Source: Cladocopium goreaui
Lineage: Eukaryota > Sar > Dinophyceae > Suessiales > Symbiodiniaceae
Length of the DNA stretch: 64,000 nucleotides
Direction of reading: 5' to 3'
Assembly: GCA_947184155.2 (NCBI GenBank)
Contig: CAMXCT020001114.1
Coordinates: 535,471-599,470 of the forward strand
Of the stretch, positions 24,501-31,107 are shown in pieces. The position numbers were made by a program, and so were the translations under genes. Numbering within the stretch: position 1 is the stretch's first letter; the number at the start of each line of letters is the position of its first letter. Under the pieces are notes generated by a model that worked only from the letters and a program-made list of their open reading frames with translations, did no database searches and was not told the DNA's origin.

Positions 24501-24854
24501 CGGGATTTTGGGGTTCGCGAGTTGGGTGTTCTCCAAATTTGGGTACCCCAAAACCATGGGAAACCCCTCAATGACCAAATACGGATGTTTGATCCAAGAC
24601 ACTCAAAGTAGCCATGGTTTACATGCTAATACGAACATTGTGGAGCAGACTATAACATATACCATCTGGTTATTTAACAGTTCGCCATGGAAAATCACCA
24701 TGCTATTAATAGGTAAACAGGTAAACCATCTATTTCCCATGGCTATGTTAAATAACCAGAGGCTATCTTTGTTGGACGGGTCAACGAAATGTCCCCGGGT
24801 CCAACCATTAAGTTCTGGCCAGCGGCGATCCGTGGCCAAGCGCCGCACGCCGAT
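1554..24854 (-). CDS. RCC1-type beta-propeller protein, about 25 short exons over 23 kb
   Basis: Exons, in order of translation: 24854-24806, 23726-23644, 22816-22789, 22760-22710, 21744-21607, (20414-20401 doubtful), 17997-17908, 17682-17623, 17366-17333, 16425-16397, 15484-15379, 15152-15130, 14622-14572, 13626-13554, 13081-13006, 12575-12533, 12351-12301, 8385-8274, 7613-7544, 5991-5954, 4663-4632, about 4010-3941, 3211-3167, 3000-2976, 2627-2588, 1605-1554. Apart from two joins noted below, each exon ends in the phase in which the next begins. The protein carries seven RCC1 repeats (H-S/T-x-x-x-x-x-x-G-x-x-Y-x-W-G-x-x-x-x-GQLG ... P-x-x-V ... ACG), the number that closes an RCC1 propeller. 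RCC1 folds act as Ran guanine-exchange factors or as protein-binding platforms in larger enzymes; nothing seen decides between these. Donors are GT (most), GC (7544, 2976) and GA (15130, 3167); acceptors are mostly AG|G. Gaps: the joins 4632 to 3941 and 20401 to 17997 are not proven. The N-terminus may extend beyond 24.9 kb. Confidence 0.85.
1668..1768. mobile_element. Family-2 inverted-repeat element (MITE-like)
   Basis: Ends CTGGCTGGTGGTT and AACCACCAACCAG are inverted; the interior (CCCTCTGAAAAATATG, GGAAGGATTATCCCATATAT) is shared with copies at 19589, 21785, 24338 and 34655. Confidence 0.75.
2210..2322. mobile_element. Family-1 inverted-repeat element (MITE-like)
   Basis: Ends TACCCTCTGGT and ACCAGAGGGTA with the family interior (AAAATAGCTATTGAAAATGG, GGTGATTTTCCA). 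The terminal TA may be the target duplication. Confidence 0.8.
2690..2880. repeat. Short tandem repeat of TAGTGATTAA-like units
   Basis: About ten imperfect copies of TTAATAGTGATT / TTATAGTGATT, then two copies of a GATAGTCACTA-type unit. It lies in an intron of the RCC1 gene. Confidence 0.7.
2976..5991 (-). CDS. RCC1 gene: sixth blade exons
   Basis: Exon 5991-5954 completes the serine of ACGDS and reads HSLTVDRDGRLY (donor T|GTGCCT). Exon 4663-4632 completes a cysteine and reads WGANSCGQKG. Exon about 4010-3941 reads PDGIPSLDAGKSRC and ends TG|GTGACT; its start is uncertain because no acceptor in the right phase is obvious. Exon 3211-3167 completes a tryptophan and reads HLPTPAIVEALADQ with a GA donor; exon 3000-2976 completes an arginine and reads IIDIACGE with a GC donor. 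The blade has QKG in place of QLG. Confidence 0.8.
4857..4961. mobile_element. Family-5 inverted-repeat element
   Basis: Ends TATAGTGTGGTTAAAACAAT and ATTGTTTTAACCACATTATA are inverted. Related copies at 27687-27822 and 63295-63393. It directly abuts a family-1 element. Confidence 0.75.
4961..5074. mobile_element. Family-1 inverted-repeat element
   Basis: Ends TACCCTCTGGT and ACCAGAGGGTA; immediately follows the family-5 element, sharing the junction TATA. Confidence 0.8.
5214..5329. mobile_element. Family-1 inverted-repeat element
   Basis: TACCCTCTGGTAAACATAC ... TTAGTTTACCAGAGGGTA with the internal AAAAAGCTATTGAACATGG. Sub-variant with AAACATAC next to the left end, shared with 16147, 27823 and 58318. 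Confidence 0.8.
6737..7060. repeat. 45-bp tandem repeat, about 7 copies
   Basis: Unit GTCTTAGATGTTGTATGAAA followed by TAGTTCAAAGCGTAGCAACAAGAAA. Variants alternate CAACAAG/CAAAAAG and TGTT/TGCT. Because 45 is divisible by three, two minus-strand frames stay open across the array; this alone does not make it coding. Confidence 0.9.
7083..7290. repeat. 111-bp tandem duplication with poly-C tract
   Basis: Two copies (from 7083 and 7194) of GAATATTCCGAAYGCAAGAA ... GTGTCCACATTGACGTTATC then CACCCCCCCCC-type runs and CCGAAACCCC. Part of the interior of the transposon 6512-7348. Confidence 0.9.
7544..8385 (-). CDS. RCC1 gene: fifth blade exons
   Basis: Exon 8385-8274 starts after CCGACAG and reads VHTLALTDDGYVYSFGGG followed by SYGQLGVKDTREN; it ends CGTG|GTGATG. 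Exon 7613-7544 starts after CTGAG and reads PYMPTPQPVLNLGNIVRLAC, then GDS, with a GC donor (GATTC|GCGGGG). The preceding intron (8386-12300) is the largest in the well-defined part of the gene and holds many inverted-repeat elements and a virus-like fragment at 9628. Confidence 0.88.
7654..7795. mobile_element. Long-arm inverted-repeat element (142 bp)
   Basis: TCAATGGGAATTTCAGGATC at the left is matched by GATCCTGAAATTCCCATTGA at the right, the arms running on through CTAAAATGGAGGTAC and an AAGGC(C)TTATAT core. It would fold into a hairpin of more than 45 bp per arm. It sits just upstream of an RCC1 exon, in the intron. Confidence 0.8.
9628..9687 (+). pseudogene. Fragment of the virus-like polymerase-helicase gene (second copy)
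   Basis: This 60-bp stretch is nearly identical to 29680-29739: both contain TATGAAATAGTAGAAAACAC and GTTGAGATACCAACCTATGA, and both translate to YEIVENT-x-VEIPTY. It is bounded on the right by a family-3 inverted-repeat element starting at 9688. It lies in an intron of the RCC1 gene, 20 kb from the longer copy. Too short for function; it shows that the gene family was inserted more than once or was broken up. Confidence 0.65.
9688..9827. mobile_element. Family-3 inverted-repeat element
   Basis: Ends TATCTGGGTAA and TTTTACCCAGATA; interior shared with other copies: AATATTTCACT, GATTTCCCGAAAATAAACCA, TGATTCCAGG, GTGAGGTCGTGA. Copies at 15027, 18518, 38281 and 45508. Confidence 0.8.
10204..10327. 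mobile_element. Family-1 inverted-repeat element, divergent
   Basis: Ends TTACCCTCTCGTAA and GATTACCAGAGGGTAA; the interior has diverged and gained an ATATATATTTATA insert. Confidence 0.7.
11152..11270. mobile_element. Family-4 inverted-repeat element
   Basis: GGTTTCCTGAAATGGGGGTACCCC at the left and GTACCCCCATTTATGGAAATC at the right are partly inverted; the same TTCCTRAAATGGGG / CCATTTTAGGAA ends occur at 27549, 38409 and 41990. Confidence 0.6.
11460..11600. repeat. Short AT-rich tandem repeats
   Basis: About nine copies of GATTATACTAT / TTCTACTATGATTGTACTATAA followed by ATACCATATC units. Intronic. Confidence 0.75.
12301..13081 (-). CDS. RCC1 gene: fourth blade exons
   Basis: Exon 13081-13006 completes the serine codon of the previous exon and reads WGGGGCGQLGHSETSKM; it ends GCAAA|GTGAG. 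Exon 12575-12533 reads PKDEDGCPYQLTPR and ends CGT|GTGCGT. Exon 12351-12301 reads VVEHLRPHVVATVACGK and ends AAG|GTCAGA. All three joins keep phase. Exon lengths are 76, 43 and 51 nt, typical of the whole gene. Confidence 0.88.
13554..15484 (-). CDS. RCC1 gene: third blade exons
   Basis: Exon 15484-15379 begins in phase after QIAGGDGHT and reads AAVTVHGKLYSWGASACGQL, a textbook RCC1 strand. Exon 15152-15130 gives DTAQMPK with a GA donor, exon 14622-14572 gives VEGYPYQPVPLLVSSLQ (donor GA at 14571, or GT three bases later), and exon 13626-13554 gives DVCIVQIACGDAHTVALS then REGVLYS, ending TATA|GTCGCC. A family-3 inverted-repeat element sits between the second and third exons (about 15027-15125). 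Confidence 0.85.
13630..13830. repeat. Imperfect repeat of GATAACTGATGGTTAACAATGG units
   Basis: Several degenerate copies of TGATGGTTAACAATGGTTGA and GGGTTAATGG. It lies in the intron upstream of exon 13626-13554. Confidence 0.65.
15027..15125. mobile_element. Family-3 element, truncated
   Basis: Contains AATATTTCACT, TGAATCTTGCGG, GATGATTCCCCTAAAATATA and CCATGATTCCAGG of family 3 but lacks the TATCTGGGTAA ends. It ends right beside RCC1 exon 15152-15130. Confidence 0.65.
16147..16254. mobile_element. Family-1 inverted-repeat element
   Basis: TACCCTCTGGTAAACATAC ... GTTAGTTTACCAGAGGTTA; AAACATAC sub-variant. Confidence 0.8.
16397..17997 (-). CDS. RCC1 gene: second blade exons
   Basis: Exon 17997-17908 encodes VHSWGSGEMGQLGFPSLED after a CCCAAG acceptor and ends at GAG|GTGAAA. 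Exon 17682-17623 carries DQDGYPYEPTASVIKD, the 'P-x-x-I' strand, ending GAC|GTCAGT. Exon 17366-17333 carries EFKQIKICGDL, and 29-nt exon 16425-16397 gives QIAGGDGHT, both ends of the ACG/HT strand. Phases (0,0,1,0) match throughout. The D-x-DGYPYxP motif recurs at the same place in other blades of this gene. Confidence 0.8.
18438..18517. repeat. (CAT)n microsatellite, about 27 units
   Basis: Uninterrupted ATC/CAT triplets ending exactly where a family-3 element begins (18518). It makes a poly-His frame on one strand and a poly-Met frame on the other; neither is a gene. Confidence 0.95.
18518..18645. mobile_element. Family-3 inverted-repeat element, intact
   Basis: ATATCTGGGTAAATTATAAT ... 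GTCGTGATCAAATTTACCCAGATAT, with about 20-bp inverted ends. The best-preserved copy with 45508. Confidence 0.85.
18650..21600. other. Intron-like stretch without a convincing gene
   Basis: Apart from a family-2 element (19589) and AT dinucleotide runs (18655-18740, 19080-19110), I see no supported feature. GC-richer patches at 19870-19990 and 20860-20920 could hold small exons but show no motif. Confidence 0.5.
19589..19686. mobile_element. Family-2 inverted-repeat element
   Basis: CTGGTTGGTGGTTTCAACCC ... TTCCAAATCACCAACTAG with the shared CTGAAAAATAT and GAGGATTATTCCCAATATAT interior. Confidence 0.8.
20401..24854 (-). CDS. RCC1 gene: upstream exons and first propeller blade
   Basis: Exons 24854-24806 (LATDRRWPELN), 23726-23644 (MVPDVLTSFATRDELLES), 22816-22789 (ATAAEWTVQ), 22760-22710 (DRIYAIWNCTAGELG) and 21744-21607 (ending RVALGCSH) join in consistent phases 0/1/0/1/1. 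RIYAIWNCTAGELG aligns with the 'G-x-x-Y-x-W-G-x-x-x-x-GQLG' strand and VALGCSH with the 'I-A-CG-x-x-H' strand of an RCC1 blade; the loop between them is unusually long (about 40 residues). A 14-nt exon at 20414-20401 giving LLED would bridge to the next blade but is only a guess. These exons are more divergent than the rest, so family assignment rests on position, strand and phase as much as on sequence. Confidence 0.5.
21785..21884. mobile_element. Family-2 inverted-repeat element
   Basis: CTGGTTGGTGGT ... GAAACCACCAACCAG; interior AAAAATATGAGTTCGTCAAT and GGAAGGATGACATCCCATAT. Confidence 0.8.
24143..24451. mobile_element. Two family-2 elements (one truncated) around ATGATAT repeats
   Basis: A truncated copy (24143-24190, CTGGTTGGTGGTTTCAATCC) is followed by many TATGATGATATCTAT units and then a full copy (24338-24451, CTGGCTGGTGGTTGAGCCC to CAAAGCATCAACCAG). 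Confidence 0.7.
24660..24765. mobile_element. Family-1 inverted-repeat element
   Basis: TACCATCTGGTTATTTAACA ... TGTTAAATAACCAGAGGCTA. The sub-variant with extended TTATTTAACA arms is shared with 59200. Confidence 0.8.
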
Positions 24855-25032
24855 CTGTAAGCGAGACCCCAAGGCACTGGTCTCTCCTGGTGGGTCAGAA
24901 GAATCGATCAATATCATAATACTGACAAACACATAAAGATCATCATGATCATGATCATAATGATCATCGTCATCGTCATCGTCATCGTCACTTGATATAT
25001 ATATATACATATGTGTAATATACATAATACAC

Positions 25033-26251
25033 ATATGGGTGCGAGTCAAAAATCGGGTATGGATCGCTCCGCGGTGATCCGTACTATGGATCGCGAGTGC
25101 TTACGTAAGGTGCCTGATCCGTACCCTTTCGTAAGGGCTCATCATAGCATACAAACTGTGCTGATACTCCCCGACTTGCTATTACTTCTCCTCCTGCTAC
25201 TGTTGCTGCTAAAACTGTTACCACTGCTTGTCGAGGGAGCAGAAAAAAAAACAGCACCAGCAGCAGTAGTGGCAATAGAAGGAGAAGATGCAGCAGCAGT
25301 AGAAATAGCAGTAGCAGTAACAGTAGTACTAGTAAAAGTCATAATAATCAAAGTAATAGTAATCTAATGGTAGTAGCAGCAGTAGCAGCTGCAGTAGTAC
25401 TAGGAGTAGTAGGAGTAGGAGTAGGAATAGCAGCAGCAGCAGGAGGAGTAGTAGTAGTAGTAGTAGAAGCAGCAGCAGCAGTAGAAGTAGTAATAGAATC
25501 GGACTTTCATATTGGCATTTGTTGTGGCGTGACTGGGTTCGGGTATGGATCGGGTATGGAACGGGTACAGTATGGATCGGGGTATGGATCGGGACACGCT
25601 ATCTGGGCCGGCTTTCACGCTATGGCTGTGAAGGAAGAGAGCGGGGTATTTCAAGTCTAGTCTAGTTCTACACGTGCCAGGCAAAGCAGAAACAGAAGGA
25701 GTTGTAATCATAGCGCCACTAGAAGTACAAGAAGCACCTAGTGGAACTAGAACCGGTCTTACTAGCCTCCAAGGTGCGCTTGCAATATTGGTAGTAGCTA
25801 CTCAGCTAGTTGCATTTGTCCAACTACCAGAAACACACGGAGGAAGTGAACCAGCACCAGCAGCGAGAGCAGGACCAGCAGGAGCAGCAGCAGAAGCGAC
25901 AGCAGTAGCAGCAGCTCCTGGGAGGAAGATGACTAGTAGTGGCAGCAGCAGCAGCAGCAGCAGCACGGAGGCAGCGGAGGCAGCTGAAGCAGCAGTAGCA
26001 ACGATAGTAGCAACAGTAGTAGCAACGGGAGTAGCAGTACGAGGACCAGAAGCAGTATTAGGATAAAAAGCAGCATTAGGGCCAGCATCAGTCTTTCTTC
26101 AATGAGAAAGGGGTATGGATCAGGGGTATGGATCAAGGGTATGGATCATGCAGTACCACAGGGTATGGATCAAGGTATGTATCGGGGGGTATGGATCGTT
26201 TGTGGGTTCGGGGCCTTGACCCATACCTTGTATTTTGACTCGTACCCATAT
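25033..26251. mobile_element. Inverted-repeat element packed with minisatellite (1.2 kb)
   Basis: The left end ATATGGGTGCGAGTCAAAAA (25033) and the right end, which reads ATATGGGTACGAGTCAAAAT on the other strand (26251), form about 20-bp terminal inverted repeats. Inside are clusters of GGTATGGATC/GGTATGGAAC units near both ends and a long GCA/GTA triplet tract. A third, partial end (TATTTTGACTTGCCCCCATA, 26453-26472) follows another cluster of the same units. No transposase is visible. The flanks are AT dinucleotide repeats, so a target duplication cannot be read. Confidence 0.6.
25160..26070. repeat. GCA/GTA triplet tract
   Basis: Strand-asymmetric AGC/AGT/AGA triplets over most of this stretch, interrupted at 25520-25660 and 25700-25860. 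It keeps one plus frame open as an Ala/Val-rich reading (25674-26066) and minus frames as Leu- or Cys/Tyr-rich readings; these are repeat artefacts, not genes. Confidence 0.8.
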
Positions 26252-26330
26252 ATATTTTTTTCTATATATTAATAATTATATATAAATAATAATTATATAT
26301 AATTATATATAATTATATATATATAATAAC

Positions 26331-26478
26331 GTATGGATCAGAGGTATGGAACAGAGGTATGGAACAGAGGTATGGAACGGATCCTTCAAGGAGGTATGGA
26401 ACGGGGGTATGGAACGGGGGTATGGAACGGGTGTTGTCCCGGAGCTTGTTCCGGACCTCCTATTTTGACTTGCCCCCA
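26331..26478. repeat. GTATGGAAC minisatellite with partial element end
   Basis: Seven copies of GGTATGGAAC-like units with AGA or GGG spacers, ending in TATTTTGACTTGCCCCCATA, the same terminus as the element at 25033-26251. Confidence 0.75.
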
Positions 26479-26615
26479 TATAATATATATATATATAATA
26501 TGTATATATAGATTATGGTACATAGTGACCATGTGCCAAAATGGTCTTGTCTGATTTTTACCTACCAGGTTTCGTAATGTTTGGCCCCCAGAATGTTCCA
26601 CCCAACCCTGGGGCC

Positions 26616-26662
26616 TTCAGGAAGCAAGCGAGGAGCGAGATCCTCCATCAAGTTGCCCAAAC
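26616..26662 (-). CDS. Candidate exon, unrecognised
   Basis: Between a TTTGAG acceptor and a GC donor (GAAG|GCCCC) the frame LGNLMEDLAPRLLPE is open and GC-rich against AT-rich flanks. It may be a further 5' exon of the RCC1 gene on the same strand, but the phase does not clearly fit the next exon. Confidence 0.3.
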
Positions 26663-27119
26663 CTCAAATGTCCACAGCAGCTGAAACGGCAAACCAACAT
26701 GGAAGATACCATTACCATTATATAGATACCATTAATAGATACCATCACCATTATTGTTTAATGATATTGAAAGCGTCTCCAAAAAAAAATAGGGGTGATA
26801 TGATACATTTGATCCCGGATTATGGATTTTTGGGATTTCACCTAGCAGAAAACGATTAAAACGATTCTCGGTTTCTAGATCTGTTTTTCGAAACTGAAAC
26901 CAGATCATGGATAATACTGTCACAGTAGGAATCTACAATCTCCAGCTCTTGGTGATTCTGGTTGTGCCACTTTAAGCCCTTTGAGGCCCTTGAAATCAGA
27001 GTTTTTTTTGACCACCCTGAGTTGGGTGGAAGACATGCGTAACCTACGCATATAGCGTAAGGCGTAACAGAACAACTATAATATAAAACCATATTATAGA
27101 CTGGATAGGTGGAAAACAA

Positions 27120-27545
27120 AAGTTCAAGTTCTCACATCTGTCCACCTCTCATACTTGCTCACGTGTTTTTTGTATGTGTTATCTTGATATGGTGGATCTG
27201 TTCATCTGAACGACCTCACAGTGGTTGACACACAGTACATTTATTATTTATTGATCTGTGTATATATATATATATGTGTGATTATGACATATTATATTTA
27301 TTATAAACATAATATATAATACATATAACACATATATTAATACAACTATACTGTGTATATATATATTAATACACATATAACATGTATATATATATATACC
27401 ATACATGAATAATGCATGTGATATGTAATAATATACAAAACACATAGAATAAACATCATAAATATAGTGCACTTCTCAAAAATATAATTTCTTCAGCCAC
27501 TTATAGCACACACCCACACACACACATCTACCAATGTATAGATAT
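27120..27545. other. AT-rich, non-coding stretch
   Basis: Mostly TATATA and CACATATA runs (27258-27480) and a short CACA run at 27509. No exon signal. Confidence 0.6.
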
Positions 27546-27548
27546 ATG

Positions 27549-27650
27549 AAGGTTTCCTAAAATGGGGATACCCCTAAATCATCAATCTTATTTCAGCTTT
27601 TCCATGAAACAAAGCATTCATTTTTGGGGTGCCTTCATTTTAGGAAGCCT
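27549..27650. mobile_element. Family-4 inverted-repeat element
   Basis: GAAGGTTTCCTAAAATGGGG ... CTTCATTTTAGGAAGCCTCC, inverted over about 18 bp. Confidence 0.7.
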
Positions 27651-27686
27651 CCAGAAGAAATCTATCCATATATAGATACTAATCTT

Positions 27687-27822
27687 TACTGTGGGTAAAA
27701 CAATCATAAACCACCCATTTTCCTGGGAATGGTAAGTTTATACCACCAAACAAAAAATGCCAGTCTGACTGAGTGAAAGTGGGGGTTGGTGCAAATGGCA
27801 CTGTTTTACCCACATTACTAGA
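27687..27822. mobile_element. Family-5 inverted-repeat element
   Basis: TACTGTGGGTAAAACAATCA ... TGTTTTACCCACATTACTA. It abuts a family-1 half element at 27823, the same order as at 4857-5074. Confidence 0.7.
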
Positions 27823-27884
27823 TACCCTCTGGTAAACATACAAAAAGCTATTGAACATGGCCTATAAAAATGGTGATTTTCCTA
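27823..27884. mobile_element. Family-1 element, left half only
   Basis: TACCCTCTGGTAAACATAC and AAAAGCTATTGAACATGGCC are present; the right inverted end is missing after GGTGATTTTCC. Confidence 0.7.
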
Positions 27885-27929
27885 GCATTTCATCCCCAGG
27901 GTCCCAGCATCCCATCCCAGAGTCCCGCC

Positions 27930-27986
27930 CTGGGCCCAGGAAACGGCACCAGAAGGACAAAGGGGACACCATGAGCTCCTCAGCAC
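27930..27986 (-). CDS. Candidate exon, unrecognised
   Basis: After GGTGCAG the frame AEELMVSPLSFWCRFLGP is open in a GC-rich patch within AT-rich surroundings. Splice end is uncertain. Same strand as the RCC1 gene; no motif. Confidence 0.28.
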
Positions 27987-28550
27987 CTGCACCACAACGA
28001 TGGAGCCATAAATCGATGTTTTTAATGAATGACACTATGGATATCATATCATCTATCATATGGGGATGGGTCAAAACCCTGGTACCTAGTGAACCCCAAA
28101 ATAGCTGGTAAATGGATGTTCATCCCACTAAAATGTATCTATAGGTATTGACCCATACCCATATGGGATTATACAATTTATTATGGATTCATAATGGTAT
28201 ACAGTATGTATACGTGTATTCACGCATGATGGAACTATATCAAACTATCCCGCGCAATCTTCGGACCAATGGATGGTTCAGTAGGAAGAGATGCAAATAG
28301 TACCATCTGTGGATCAAACTTGGCTCATTTCCCAACTGCTCCGGAATTGTTTTGGTTGTTTTTTCCTTTTTGTTTTTTTTGGATCTGCTGTTCTGTCCGT
28401 TTTCCCTGCAATTTGCAGCACTTTGGAGCTGGAAGCTGGCATTTCAACGGTATTGCAAGATCTGGAGTTCGAACCTCTCATTTTCCATGATATTTGCAAC
28501 ATTTTGGTGCTCAAGCTTTTCATGTTGGATGGTATTTTGCGACTAGGGGC

Positions 28551-29040
28551 CATTTAGGTTTTGTTTAGGTATGTTTTAGGGTGTATTTAGAATTGGTTTA
28601 GGGTTGGCTTAGTTTTTTCAATGATTGGTTTTGTATTTTTAGGTTTAGGATCTATGTAGGGTTGGTCAAGGGTTTCTTTAGGCGTGGTTTAAGATTTATG
28701 TAGGATCTATTTGAGGTTGATTTAGGTTTTAGTTAGAGCTGGTGCAGCGTTTATTTACGTTTGGTTTAATAAATGTTGGGTGGGTTTAGGATCTATTTAG
28801 GGCTGGTTTAAGGTTTATTTAGCGTGCGTTTCAGAGATTTGTTTAGGGGTTACTTAGGGTTGCTTTTGTTTTTTGGTGTTATTTTGAGCTTGTTTAGGGT
28901 TGGTTTAGGGTTTGCTTGGGCCAAGTTTCAGATTACTTTTTCTGGGATTTACTTAGAGTTGTTTTAGTTTTTTTGGGGGGATTGATTTGGGGTTTAATCA
29001 GGGTTGGTTTAGGGTGTATTTATATTGTGCATCTTGGGGT
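28551..29040. repeat. Degenerate telomere-like TTTAGGG/GTTTAGG repeat
   Basis: About 490 bp in which GGTTTAGGGTTGG, TTTAGGTT, TATTTAGGG and similar units recur every 15-25 bp, nearly all in one orientation (G-rich on the plus strand). TTTAGGG is the reported dinoflagellate telomere unit. The units are spaced and mutated, so this is an old interstitial tract or a satellite derived from it. It ends where the virus-like polymerase fragment starts. Confidence 0.6.
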
Positions 29041-30127
29041 TTACTTATTGCGAAGCATCGCTGGTGAAAGGACAACAAAAAACATATATTACAAACAGCC
29101 TTCTTTCATCCACAATGTGGACTACAAACAGATTGTGAAGCAACTCTGGGATGCGGTATTTGGTGAATTGAATCCAAAACATGACAAGTACATTAAAACA
29201 ATTAGTGCATGTATTAACATTGCTCTGGGAAAATATTGCATGTGCCAACATTAAAACAGGGGGTGCAGCTGACCAAAAAAGCATTGTCTTCAAGAATCTC
29301 ATGGAAACAGTGAATTGTCATACTCAATATAATGGCAAAGCTCACAAGCTAAGTCAAATGGAAGTTACACTTCAGGAAGAATAATGTGTAGAATATTACT
29401 GCTTAAGATTTACAGGATGTGAATCAGAACCATATCATACTACGTACTCAACTTAAAGGACAGGTACACAAAAGAGTTGCTGTTGCAAAAACACAACTTT
29501 GCACTGTACAAAGCATACTACACATTAACATGTGCTGGTATTAAGCTATACAGTGCAAAAACTGCTGCTTTCACCATTGGTGTAGAAGATGAGGAGAAAG
29601 CTAAACATCTGAGACTTTCACTATGACATTGGGGGGTGGAGTAAGCAAGTATGATGACATTAAGTTACCACATGACAAGTATGAAATAGTAGAAAACACA
29701 TGTGTTGAGATACCAACCTATGAAAACAATGAAGTCAGAATTGATGATGATGAAATTTCAAACGATCAAGGAACAGGTAAGAGTTTGATCCGGTCTAAAC
29801 ATAGTTGACAAATTAAGGCTATAAGGTAAATCCGTGCATGTCCTACTAATAAGCTACGTCAAGAGTTTGAAGGTAAGTCATTAACCATAGATAAACTTTT
29901 TGGCATACCTCTTGATGATGTCACAATAAACCGCTTGATTATCTAGTCATTGATATGATAGTGATTGATACGAGATATTTCAGTTGCTTAAGTAGGTACG
30001 AGAATCAACAAGGTTGTGGAAGAAAATAATTATAGTAAAATTAGCATTGCAACAGGTGACACAAAGCAGGATTATGCACATTGACAATATCTGTGCTAAT
30101 ATAATATTGAAATAATGTAAGAGACAA
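29041..30127 (+). pseudogene. Virus/Polinton-like family B DNA polymerase plus SF1 helicase, decayed, 5' portion
   Basis: Reading three plus frames with several stops and shifts gives one order of family motifs. The polymerase part: YKQIVKQLWDAVFGELNP (about 29098-29175), QKSIVFKNLMETVN (29274-29316), KELLLQKHNFALYKAYY (29471-29521) and CAGIKLYSAKTAAFTI (29531-29578). In the latter the catalytic Asp expected in the KTDA motif is Ala. The helicase part: Walker A QGTGKS (29767-29784), TNKLRQEFEGKSLT (about 29845-29886), a Walker B-like DYLVID (about 29937) and motif III IATGDTKQ (30046-30069). The order polymerase then helicase in one chain is that of PolB-helicase proteins of virus-like mobile DNAs in protist and invertebrate genomes. 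The 5' end is cut at the telomere-like tract; the 3' end is cut by the LTR element. Composition is AT-richer than host exons. The frameshifts and the lost Asp make it non-functional. Family recognition is from memory of motif order, not a search. Confidence 0.6.
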
Positions 30128-30132
30128 CACAC

Positions 30133-30534
30133 ACACACTGCTGAATTGGGTTTGAAATTGACCGTCATGTGAATGGTCTCGTTCTCGCCTTGAATTCCTT
30201 AGAAACCTGGCCAACACTGCTGATAGAAATTGCACCCTACTCTACCAAACCGCTGTAACACAGGAGAGCTTCCAAACTAGCTCGGTACTATGCTAGCACA
30301 ATGCATAAAAACCGCTAAAAATTATAGCACAATGCCATGCCGATGCAACACATGAAGACTCCCGAATCAGCTCGATGCCATACAAGTACAATACATTTTT
30401 TTTTTAGTATGGCTCAGTGCCATGCCGATGCAACACATGAAGGCTCCCCCCTGCTCTGCTTTCACTTCAAGGGTTAAAGTACGTATGTATATGAGTTTGT
30501 GCCTGCATGTGATAGCAGGATTCACACACACACA
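30133..30534. repeat. Left long terminal repeat
   Basis: Begins ACACACTGCTGAATTGGG and ends GCAGGATTCACACACACAC; contains two ATGCCGATGCAACACATGAA copies around a poly-T tract. Direct repeat of 33780-34178. Confidence 0.9.
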
Positions 30535-30846
30535 CTGGGCCCGATAGGGCCATTAAGTAGGACGAAACAAGCAACTTTTGGAGTTTTGGAGTTCTAAGCG
30601 GGATCATGTCTTTACTTATTTGAAGTGCCAAGCTTGAGCTGAAACCAAATGATCACAACATGTTTGGTGCAATTTCAACTGTGCAATTCTGATGCTTTCA
30701 GGAGCAGTCTGTCATGTACATGTTCTTGTCAGGGAAATTTATGATCATGAAGAAGAAGCACCAATGTCAACGGAGGAAGGAAAGAGTATCAATCCGACAT
30801 CTTGTACATGCGCAATGTCAGCCCTGTTTTCATCCTCATTACCAAT

Positions 30847-31107
30847 CTAGGCGTACTGAAGCAGCTGGTTTTTGGTCATGTGTGGAAAACGTATTCTGCA
30901 AAGTTGCAGCGCCTCATCGATACATCGGAAATATTCTGGATCAACATGTAAATGTAATGCAAAATATCTTGAAGTTGCGCCCAACAGACGTGTGCAGGTT
31001 GTGAATGCTGAACGATCAATCTCATCCGTGCCAAAAGCCCAGAGGTAACACTGCGTGATGGACCAAACTAAGGCTAAGACGAACTGCGGACTGAGATCGC
31101 TACCCAC
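30847..31107 (-). CDS. LTR-element small ORF, 86 residues, unrecognised
   Basis: Nearest coding-like frame to the 3' LTR: LLGATSRYFALHLHVDPEYF and CIDEALQLCRIRFPHM. An overlapping plus frame at 30714-31004 is also open but reads less like protein. No family recognised. Confidence 0.3.
   Translation of the reverse strand: MGSDLSPQFVLALVWSITQCYLWAFGTDEIDRSAFTTCTRLLGATSRYFALHLHVDPEYFRCIDEALQLCRIRFPHMTKNQLLQYA

Noticed and set aside
25674-26066. 130-codon Ala/Val-rich plus-strand frame
   Set aside because: It runs through GCA/GTA triplet repeat; other frames of the tract are open as well, and no start or splice context stands out.
27248-27472. Tyr/Ile-rich minus-strand frame
   Set aside because: Translation of TATATA/CACATA low-complexity DNA.
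28455-28500. GTTCGAACC resembling a tRNA T-loop
   Set aside because: No T-arm, D-arm or acceptor stem can be formed around it.
30714-31004. 96-codon plus-strand frame inside the LTR element
   Set aside because: It overlaps a better minus-strand frame (30847-31107) in the direction of the element's main ORF; composition gives no clear support.
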